From NCBI GenBank assembly GCA_020072905.1, contig JAIQGB010000323.1, positions 1 to 5,134 on the forward strand: DNA of 5,134 bases, read 5' to 3'. The number at the start of each line of letters is the position of its first letter. Position 1 is the stretch's first letter. The position numbers and the translations under genes are program-made. Below are positions 1 to 4,638 of this stretch, in pieces. This DNA is from Terriglobia bacterium (GTDB lineage: Bacteria; Acidobacteriota; Terriglobia; UBA7540). The notes under the pieces are model-generated. The model was not told the origin of the DNA. It saw nothing but the letters and a program-made list of their open reading frames with translations, and did not search any database.

Positions 1-228
1 TTCGACAGGCTCCACCACGCCTTCTGGAAGTTCTTCGACCCGAAGCACCCAAAGTACGTGAGGGGGAACGAGTACGAGGGGATAGACCTGGAGTACTACT
101 CGATGGTCGACAGGCGCATAGGGAAGCTCATCCCCATCTTCGAAGAGGGTTCGAAGCTCCCGCTGGCGCGCCACGTCAAGAGCGTCTCCGAGCGCCTGCG
201 TGAGTTCGCGGTCGCGGCGCATTTGTAG
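1..228 (+). CDS. C-terminal fragment of an unrecognised protein (5' end outside window)
   Basis: Frame 1 is open from the first base to a TAG at 226-228, giving 75 residues of a C-terminus. The piece is rich in aromatic and charged residues (FWKFFDP near residue 9, a DLEYYSMVDRR stretch near residue 34) and ends in a basic helix-like tail (ARHVKSVSERLREF). It has no signal peptide, clear membrane segment or motif that I can tie to a family, so I assign no function. It is probably real because the frame is uninterrupted, codon third positions are strongly G/C, and a terminator-like hairpin starts one base after the stop. Its first ~45 codons use AGG three times, ATA twice and GGG repeatedly, while rlmB downstream mostly uses CGC/CGG and ATC. 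That may reflect a different origin or chance in a short piece. The true start lies upstream of the window. Confidence 0.7.
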   Translation, partial: FDRLHHAFWKFFDPKHPKYVRGNEYEGIDLEYYSMVDRRIGKLIPIFEEGSKLPLARHVKSVSERLREFAVAAHL

Positions 229-247
229 GGGAGGGCTCCGCCCTCCC
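229..247 (+). terminator. Terminator-like GC hairpin after the leftmost gene
   Basis: GGGAGGGC (229-236) and GCCCTCCC (240-247) form a perfect 8-bp stem with a 3-base TCC loop, beginning directly after the TAG stop at 226-228. It lacks the usual run of T after the stem, so it may be an imperfect intrinsic terminator or an RNA-end-stabilising hairpin. Its position between two plus-strand genes suggests it separates the leftmost gene from rlmB. Confidence 0.55.
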
Positions 248-250
248 GTG

Positions 251-274
251 GGAGTCTGTCATCGGATGGACTCC
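251..274 (+). repeat. Second small inverted repeat upstream of rlmB
   Basis: GGAGTC (251-256) is repeated inverted as GACTCC (269-274) around a 12-base loop, and a G-T pair could extend it by one. It lies 13 bases before the rlmB start codon, where a Shine-Dalgarno sequence would be expected but none is obvious. It could be a 5' leader structure or an operator-like dyad; a 6-bp stem with a 12-base loop could also be chance in GC-rich DNA. Confidence 0.25.
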
Positions 275-287
275 TCTACGCATCGTC

Positions 288-1079
288 ATGGTGAAGCGAG
301 AATCCAATTCAGAAACCGGTGCGGTGTACGGCATTAACGCCGTGGCGGAAGCGGTGCGCGCTCAACATGTCGAACACGTGATGATTACGCAGGGCCAGCA
401 CAGCCGCCGGGTGCAGGAAATCATCGACGCCTGCCGCAAGGCGGGAATCTCCGTGCGCTTTGCTCCGCGCGCCGCGCTCGATCGCGCCGCTGGCACGGCC
501 CACCATCAAGACATCGTCGCGGTCTGTCCCACGCGGCGCTACGACGACCTGGAATCACTCCTGCATGTGCGCGAGAAGCCGCTGCTCGTGGTTCTGGACG
601 GCGTGGAAGATCCGCGCAACCTCGGTGCGGTGGTGCGCACGGCGGTGGCCGCGGGCGCTGATGGTTTGGTCATCCCCGAGCGCCGCGCGGCGGGTTTGAC
701 CTCCACGGTGGCGCATGCGGCGGCGGGCGCGCTCGAACACCTCAAAGTCGCCCGGGTCACCAACCTGGTCCGCAGCTTGCTGGAACTGAAGGAACACGGC
801 CTGTGGGTTTATGGCTTCGAGGCTGCGGGGCCAAAGTCCTATCTTGAACTCGACTACTGCGGTGGTTGTGTGCTGGTGTTGGGCGGAGAGGGTCGCGGCC
901 TGCACCGACTGGTGCGCGAGGCCTGTGACCTCGTGGCGCAGATCCCGCTTTACGGGCCCGTCCAATCGCTCAATGTCTCCGTGGCCGCGGCCGTAGTACT
1001 CTATGAAGCCGCAAGGCAGCGGCAACGTGCCGCTGATTCTCGTCATCATACGGGAGGTGGCGGCACAGCCGCCCGATGA
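288..1079 (+). CDS. rlmB: 23S rRNA (guanosine-2'-O-)-methyltransferase RlmB (TrmH/SpoU family)
   Basis: This 263-residue protein matches the two-domain RlmB layout. Residues ~12-80 form the L30e-like RNA-binding domain (starting VYGINAVAEAVRA), and ~97-245 form the SPOUT methyltransferase domain. All three SpoU signatures are visible: motif 1 LDGVEDPRNLGAVVRTA (103-119, with N111), motif 2 VLGGEGRGL (197-205, with E201) and motif 3 IPLYGPVQSLNVSVAAA (219-235, with N229). The region between carries AAGALEHLKVARVTNL, as in known RlmB proteins. The family transfers a methyl group from S-adenosylmethionine to the 2'-OH of a guanosine in the 23S rRNA peptidyl-transferase region (G2251 in E. coli) in the cytosol. 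E. coli RlmB has 243 residues; the extra length here is mostly a Gly/His/Ala tail. I chose ATG 288 as the most upstream plausible start; GTG 291 is adjacent, and no strong ribosome-binding site is seen. A relaxed-specificity TrmH-family enzyme is the main alternative. Confidence 0.93.
   Translation: MVKRESNSETGAVYGINAVAEAVRAQHVEHVMITQGQHSRRVQEIIDACRKAGISVRFAPRAALDRAAGTAHHQDIVAVCPTRRYDDLESLLHVREKPLLVVLDGVEDPRNLGAVVRTAVAAGADGLVIPERRAAGLTSTVAHAAAGALEHLKVARVTNLVRSLLELKEHGLWVYGFEAAGPKSYLELDYCGGCVLVLGGEGRGLHRLVREACDLVAQIPLYGPVQSLNVSVAAAVVLYEAARQRQRAADSRHHTGGGGTAAR
1017..1035 (+). repeat. Perfect hairpin within the 3' end of rlmB
   Basis: CAGCGGCA (1017-1024) and TGCCGCTG (1028-1035) form a perfect 8-bp stem with a 3-base ACG loop, inside the last codons of rlmB. 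It sits about 50 bases before the start of the VWA gene. It could influence mRNA processing or partial termination between the two genes, but it lies in coding DNA and may be incidental. Confidence 0.25.
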
Positions 1080-1085
1080 TTGGCT

Positions 1086-2288
1086 ATGGGGAAGAAACTC
1101 AAGCCGCGAGGGATGTATGCTCTCTTGTTGGCCCTGGTGCCCTGGGTTGCGACGACATCGCGTCCGATGCGCGCGCAGGACAGCGTGACGGGCTTGCCGC
1201 CGGTCTTCTCACCCTCTCGCCAGCCGGATGACAAGCCCGCGCCGACGGCCCCGCGACGCGCCGACATTAGGGTCCTTTCGAACCTCGTCGTGACGCCCGT
1301 CACCGTCATCGATCCCGACGGGGAATTCGTCTATGACCTCACGGAGAAAGACTTCGAGATCTTCGACAACGGGGCGCCGCAACACCTGGAGAGCTTTGAA
1401 TCGGAGGCGCGGCCGGTCGGCCTGGTGATTGTCATTCAGACCAGCCGTTCTGTGGAGCCGTTACTCGAGCAGGTGCGCCCGCTCGGCTCGGTCTTCTCTT
1501 CGTTGGTGCTGGGGCCACAAGGACAAGCGGCAGTCCTCACCTTTAATGACCGCGTGCATGTGGCGCAGGATTTCTCCGACGACAGCGACCAGCTTGCCAC
1601 CACGCTGCGCCGGATCGCGCCCGAGGGCGTCGGGTCGCGGCTCAATGACGCCCTGATGCGCGGCGTTGCGTTGCTCGAACGGCGCCCCAAGACCGAACGG
1701 CGAATCATCGTGGCCTTTTCCGACGGTTACGACTCCGGCAGCGAAACTGACACCAAGGAAGTCATCCGCCGCGCCACTGGTTCGGAAGTGACGATCTACG
1801 GGCTGGGTTTTAATCCCGCGCAGGGACTGCTTTCCAGGAGGCCGGAGCTTTCCGGGCCCGGGCCGCTCGACGCCAACGTGACCCGTCCGTTGCCGCCGGG
1901 CGGCGTTCCCACTCCGACCGCCTCCGCCAACGTCTACGACGCGCCGATCCCCATCGTCGATATCCTGACCGCCACGGGCGAAGTCGTCCGCTCAACCGTA
2001 TTTTCAAGCCTTCTGGAATATTATGCGGGATACACGGGAGGCGTGTTCTACAAGCATTGGAAGAAGAAGGTGGTGGAGGACCAGCTCAGCCGCATCGCCA
2101 CCGAGATCCACAGCCAGTACGAACTGGCGTACGTCCCCGACACACTCACCCAGGGCGGCTTTCACAAGATTGAAGTGAAAGTGCATCGGCCGCGACTGAA
2201 GGTGCGAGCGCGTGCGGGGTATTTCTACCAAGCACCCGCCACGCCGGCCGCCAGCCCCACGGCGCAGCCCTCCGACCGACCCCAGTGA
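1086..2288 (+). CDS. Secreted VWA-domain protein, Acidobacteria-type (VWFA-related family)
   Basis: From ATG 1086 the product has 400 residues. It opens with an export signal: basic MGKKLKPR, a hydrophobic stretch (YALLLALVPWVA) and a likely cleavage after MRAQ near residue 31. Residues ~65-105 show the family's lead-in, with VTVIDPDGEFVYDLTEKDFEIFDNG and following bases of the same beta-rich segment. A von Willebrand A fold follows at ~110-245, then a Pro-rich linker (~250-285). The C-terminal part at ~305-385 contains YYAGYTGGVF, IATEIHSQYELAYVP and a final RARAGYF, all typical of the TIGR03436-type proteins. Their exact function is unknown; protein binding at the envelope is inferred. The metal-binding MIDAS motif is degenerate: QTSRS (118-122) replaces DxSxS, with Ser184 at the usual Thr position and the later SDG aspartate kept (D213). 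The frame opens right after the rlmB TGA (1077-1079). TTG 1080 is an alternative start, but neither has a good ribosome-binding site at normal spacing. Co-transcription with rlmB is likely. Confidence 0.88.
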   Translation: MGKKLKPRGMYALLLALVPWVATTSRPMRAQDSVTGLPPVFSPSRQPDDKPAPTAPRRADIRVLSNLVVTPVTVIDPDGEFVYDLTEKDFEIFDNGAPQHLESFESEARPVGLVIVIQTSRSVEPLLEQVRPLGSVFSSLVLGPQGQAAVLTFNDRVHVAQDFSDDSDQLATTLRRIAPEGVGSRLNDALMRGVALLERRPKTERRIIVAFSDGYDSGSETDTKEVIRRATGSEVTIYGLGFNPAQGLLSRRPELSGPGPLDANVTRPLPPGGVPTPTASANVYDAPIPIVDILTATGEVVRSTVFSSLLEYYAGYTGGVFYKHWKKKVVEDQLSRIATEIHSQYELAYVPDTLTQGGFHKIEVKVHRPRLKVRARAGYFYQAPATPAASPTAQPSDRPQ

Positions 2289-2345
2289 TTTCGCTTGCTT
2301 CGTTGTTTCCCGAGCGGCGCAAGACCCCGCAGAAATTTACTAGGG

Positions 2346-2366
2346 GAAGCCCTTGCGAAGGGCTTC
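2346..2366. terminator. Bidirectional terminator-like hairpin between convergent genes
   Basis: GAAGCCCTT (2346-2354) and AAGGGCTTC (2358-2366) pair perfectly over 9 bp with a GCG loop. It lies in the 76-base gap between the VWA gene stop (2286-2288) and the minus-strand hypothetical gene, and overlaps that gene's TGA (complement of 2365-2367) by two bases. The location suits a shared terminator for both transcripts. A strong T-run is missing on both sides, so efficiency is uncertain. The rest of the gap (2289-2345) holds nothing else I can identify. Confidence 0.6.
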
Positions 2367-2844
2367 AGTAATCCTCGTAGCTTTCCACTTCCACCCGCTT
2401 CTCCGCCTTGAGGTCGATCTCCGCGAGGTAGGGGCGCATCGCCTGCGGCGGGACTTGCAGGATCAGGACGTGCGTCGCGCCGTCGAGCCGGTAAACCACA
2501 CTGAAGTAACGGTTCCGCCTACCGCCGAGGATGGGCGTTGGGTAGTCGGGCCGGATCTTCCACCGGACCTTCAGCCGTCGGACCTTCTTGCTGACGTTGG
2601 AACGATACTGCATCAAGCTGATGGAACTGTAAGGCGCGGTCACTTCTCCCTCCAGGCACTTGAACGTCAGCGCTTCGGAAGTCAGTTCCAGGTTGCCTTC
2701 GCAGCCGTCGGAAAGGTTCTCGGTGCCCGCGGCGTATTTGAATTGCGGTTTCGGGGCCTCCTGGCGGCCTGCGGCCACCCCGGCGGCGACAACTAGCAGG
2801 ACCAGCAGCCCGCCCAGCACTGCCAAGTTGATTCGGATCTTCAT
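2365..2844 (-). CDS. Small secreted hypothetical protein, possible PH-like fold
   Basis: The product has 159 residues and no family I can name firmly. Residues 1-26 are a classical signal peptide: MKIRIN, a long hydrophobic core (LAVLGGLLVLLVVAAGVAA) and small residues near cleavage. No cysteine follows the core, so it is not a lipoprotein. The mature part has two cysteines, C48 and C63, which could form a disulfide in the periplasm. The order of segments (GNLELTSEALTFKC, then APYSSISLMQYRSN, a basic strand, RYFSVVYRL, HVLILQVP and a final helix AMRPYLAEIDLKAEK) resembles bacterial PH/GRAM-like beta barrels closed by a helix; that is inference from pattern only. ATG 2844 is supported by an AGGA ten bases upstream. 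The gene lies 112 bases after the TonB-like gene on the same strand and may have its own promoter in that gap. Confidence 0.75.
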   Translation of the reverse strand: MKIRINLAVLGGLLVLLVVAAGVAAGRQEAPKPQFKYAAGTENLSDGCEGNLELTSEALTFKCLEGEVTAPYSSISLMQYRSNVSKKVRRLKVRWKIRPDYPTPILGGRRNRYFSVVYRLDGATHVLILQVPPQAMRPYLAEIDLKAEKRVEVESYEDY

Positions 2845-2896
2845 CGACCTCGCTTCCTATGGCGCCTCATCCTTCTTTACAGGGGCGCGCACTTCT

Positions 2897-2902
2897 ATTT
2901 TA
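2897..2902 (-). promoter_or_regulatory. Possible -10 element for the small secreted protein gene
   Basis: On the minus strand this reads TAAAAT, a 5-of-6 match to the sigma-70 -10 consensus, in the only AT-rich patch of the 112-base gap (2845-2956). It lies about 52 bases before the ATG of the hypothetical gene. The -35 is poor: TTCCCC at 2921-2926 (18-base spacer) is the best candidate. The gene may instead be read from the upstream tonB-like transcript. Confidence 0.3.
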
Positions 2903-2956
2903 GTTCAGATGCACGGAGAAGGGGAAGCCGCGCGCCAGGCGGTCTGAGAGCGGGAG

Positions 2957-3691
2957 CTATCGGCCCGCGGTATCAGCGGCGGTTTGCGCGGCGGGCCAGC
3001 TTTCCACGGGGACGTCAACATCGAGATACCACGGCACGGGCAACGTCCCCCAGCGTGCGGGTTGAAATCGCCAGCCGTCCACAATCCGGCGCGCCTTGGC
3101 GAGCAGAGGCGAGCCTGCCTCCAGGGGAAGCGAGTCCACCGCGTCGCCTTCGGGCCCCACCAGAACGCGCAGCGGCACGTGGATGGCATGTGAAGAGTCT
3201 GCGGGTTTCTCGAGCAGCTTGGGTGGATGGATCTGGCGCTTCAGATCGCGCTCGGGGGTACGCGGCATTTGCTCGGTCTGCTTGAATTGCAGCGAGAATC
3301 GGACGTCCACAAAAGTCATGAACTCCCGCGGCCCGCGGCGCTGGCCCGCCGGCTCGTACACCCAGTTGCTCACGGCTTTCAACGCCGCCAGGGCGAGGAA
3401 GGGATGTCCCGTCACCACGTGCACTTCCGAGACGTTGCCGTCTTCCCCGACCGTGACGAGCACCCGCACATTTCCCTGGATGTAGTTCATTCTCGCCAGC
3501 GCCGGGTACTCCGGTGTCGGCTGCTTGAGGATGAACCGGGTGGCTTCCTTTTTCTTCAGCACAAGCAGGTTGGGCTTTTCCGCCACGGACTGCGCGATCG
3601 CCCACCGCCCCCCCGGGCCCGCACCCGTGAGGAGCGCGACGAAAGCGAAGAAGACCCGGCGTTCGAGAGCGATCTCAGCCGTCCGATTCAA
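2957..3691 (-). CDS. Exported protein with two TonB C-terminal-like domains
   Basis: The 244-residue product starts with an export signal (basic residues, then FFAFVALLTGAG, likely cleavage near AIAQ-S34). Residues ~57-135 form a clear TonB_C domain: TPEYPALARMNYIQGNVRVL, then VTVGEDGNVSEVHVVTGHPFL, then ALKAVSNWVYEP. Residues ~155-230 form a second, more diverged copy (VPLRVLVGPEGDAV, then ARRIVDGWRFQPARW). TonB proteins normally couple inner-membrane energy to outer-membrane receptors. Here the Pro-rich spacer and a clear retained membrane anchor are missing, so this may be a periplasmic TonB-C-fold protein rather than an energy transducer. The start is tightly limited: a TGA (complement of 3695-3697) precedes the frame, and TTG 3691 is the only start that keeps the signal peptide. 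AGGTGA (complement of 3695-3700), 3 bases upstream, supports it. The start overlaps the end of acpS by 17 bases, suggesting translational coupling. Confidence 0.85.
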   Translation of the reverse strand: MNRTAEIALERRVFFAFVALLTGAGPGGRWAIAQSVAEKPNLLVLKKKEATRFILKQPTPEYPALARMNYIQGNVRVLVTVGEDGNVSEVHVVTGHPFLALAALKAVSNWVYEPAGQRRGPREFMTFVDVRFSLQFKQTEQMPRTPERDLKRQIHPPKLLEKPADSSHAIHVPLRVLVGPEGDAVDSLPLEAGSPLLAKARRIVDGWRFQPARWGTLPVPWYLDVDVPVESWPAAQTAADTAGR

Positions 3692-4058
3692 AAATCACCT
3701 GGGCGATGACGTAATCATTGCTGTGCGACAACGACACCGAAGTCCGCGTTACTCCCAGCGCGCGGGCTAGTTCTTCCGCACGCCCGGTGAGCACCAGTTC
3801 AGGTTTGCCGCTCGGCCGGTGCGTGACTTCCACATCCAGCCAGCGAACGCCTTCCCGCCAGCCCGTCCCCAGAGCCTTGAAAGCCGCTTCTTTAGCCGCA
3901 AAGCGCGCCGCGAAGCGCTCCGCCCGGTTCTTGAACTGCTCGCAATAGGCAATCTCCCGCGGCGTGTAGAGGCGCTTCGAGAACCGCTCCCCATGGCGCT
4001 CGAGAGCCTGCTCGATCCGCTCCGTTTCAGTGATGTCCACACCCGTGCCAACAATCAT
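3675..4058 (-). CDS. acpS: Holo-[acyl-carrier-protein] synthase AcpS
   Basis: The 127-residue product has the usual AcpS length and motifs. It starts MIVGTGVDITETERIE, with the magnesium-binding Asp8 in the conserved G-x-D block, followed by FSKRLYTPREIAYCE (26-40). The second signature, RFAAKEAAFKALGTG (52-66), carries the metal ligand Glu57. The end has SLSHSNDYVIAQVI (~109-122). AcpS is a cytosolic enzyme, usually a trimer, that moves the 4'-phosphopantetheine arm from coenzyme A to a serine of apo-ACP and so activates ACP for fatty-acid synthesis. ATG 4058 is the natural start because the first conserved block begins at residue 2; only a distant purine-rich GGAGAGGG lies upstream. The gene follows the RsbRD_N-like gene by 42 bases and its last 17 bases overlap the tonB-like gene, so it is probably the middle cistron of a minus-strand operon. 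Confidence 0.95.
   Translation of the reverse strand: MIVGTGVDITETERIEQALERHGERFSKRLYTPREIAYCEQFKNRAERFAARFAAKEAAFKALGTGWREGVRWLDVEVTHRPSGKPELVLTGRAEELARALGVTRTSVSLSHSNDYVIAQVIFESDG
3695..3700 (-). promoter_or_regulatory. Ribosome-binding site that supports the TTG start of the tonB-like gene
   Basis: On the minus strand the sequence reads AGGTGA, then TTT, then TTG. AGGTGA is a good Shine-Dalgarno match and sits inside the final codons of acpS. No ATG lies in this frame before residue 68, well past the signal peptide, so this site decides the start. Ribosomes finishing acpS would end only 17 bases past the new start, which fits coupled translation. Confidence 0.55.
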
Positions 4059-4100
4059 TTCAGCGCTTGCTGCCCTCTCCTCGCAGGCGCTCGGAAGTAT

Positions 4101-4556
4101 TCAGGTCGCAGCCGCCGTTTCCCGCTGGGCCGCCACGCTCTCGTATCCCCGTATCGTGTAATAGATCGCCCGATCGAAGAAACGCCCCACCAGGCGTTGT
4201 AGTTCCTGCTCCTGATAGAGCTCCATCGCCGAATCCACCAGACCCCGCGTGCGGATGAACTCGCGCAGATGATACTTGGCCAGGGTCAGGGCATACACAA
4301 CTTCACTCAGTCGGATCCCTTCGGCGAACCGCCTTTTGCCCAGATCCCGGTACGTGGCTTCAATGCTCTCGTCAGTCGTGTGGCCAAGCCACTGCCCCAA
4401 GTGGCGATAAACATCGTAAGTCCGGTGGTGCAGTTCGGCGTGGGAGAGCTTATGGTAGGCAGGGGTGCGCGCGTTAGTCATCAGGTCGTCGAGCAGACCG
4501 CGGGTCAACTCCTCGGCGTGGTCCTCAATTAAGCGGACTAGACGCACCGAAAGCAT
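4101..4556 (-). CDS. Stand-alone RsbRD_N-like sensor-domain protein
   Basis: From ATG 4556 the product has 151 residues and is predicted all-helical with no signal peptide or membrane segment. The pattern resembles the RsbRD N-terminal domain (Pfam RsbRD_N), found at the front of RsbT co-antagonists and some histidine kinases: LIEDHAEELTRGLLDDL (9-25), HHRTYDVYRHLGQWL (43-57), then IRLSEVVYALTLAKYHLREFI (81-101), and RFFDRAIYYTIRGYE (125-139). No STAS or kinase domain follows, because the frame stops at TGA (complement of 4101-4103). It could be a single-domain signal-binding partner in a stress or partner-switching pathway, but no partner is encoded here. TTG 4565 would add three residues; I prefer ATG 4556, although neither has a good ribosome-binding site. 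acpS starts 42 bases downstream, so the two are probably co-transcribed. The family assignment rests on motif memory and is moderately sure. Confidence 0.75.
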   Translation of the reverse strand: MLSVRLVRLIEDHAEELTRGLLDDLMTNARTPAYHKLSHAELHHRTYDVYRHLGQWLGHTTDESIEATYRDLGKRRFAEGIRLSEVVYALTLAKYHLREFIRTRGLVDSAMELYQEQELQRLVGRFFDRAIYYTIRGYESVAAQRETAAAT

Positions 4557-4638
4557 GACTTTCAACTGGGGCTTTAGAGCCTCAGCCCTCCGTCCCTGTG
4601 AGTGAAGTTGACCTTAACAAACCTTGGAGCAAAATTCA
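4557..4638. promoter_or_regulatory. Divergent intergenic region with putative promoters
   Basis: This ~82-base gap separates two divergently transcribed genes, so promoters for both directions are expected here. For the plus strand, TTGACC (4608-4613) is a good -35, followed after 16 bases by CAAAAT (4630-4635), a 4-of-6 match to a -10, but it would place the transcript start at or after the pgeF ATG. The region 4608-4638 is AT-rich compared with its surroundings. On the minus strand I see only weak matches, such as TTGAAT (complement of 4632-4637) with a poor -10. GGAG at 4626-4629 lies nine bases before ATG 4639 and may serve as its ribosome-binding site. The boxes are uncertain; the divergent arrangement is clear. 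Confidence 0.4.

Noticed and set aside
555..1049. 164-codon open frame on the minus strand opposite rlmB
   Set aside because: It lies entirely antisense to a gene with all SpoU motifs. Its translation has no recognisable domain, and long antisense frames are common in high-GC DNA.
1852..1861. Ten-base palindrome CCGGGCCCGG inside the VWA gene
   Set aside because: It is a short GC palindrome within the Pro/Gly-rich coding linker and is expected by chance at this base composition.
2353..2796. 147-codon plus-strand frame opposite the small secreted protein
   Set aside because: The minus-strand frame has a classical signal peptide and a ribosome-binding site. This frame starts inside the terminator hairpin and shows no family signature.
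3015..3605. 196-codon minus-strand frame inside the TonB-C-like gene
   Set aside because: The overlapping frame at 2957-3691 has a signal peptide and two TonB_C-like repeats. This one is Arg/Ala/Gly-rich without any motif, typical of a shifted frame.
3227..3709. 160-codon plus-strand frame opposite the tonB-like gene
   Set aside because: It is antisense to a well-supported gene and its product is His/Arg/Pro-rich with no domain pattern.
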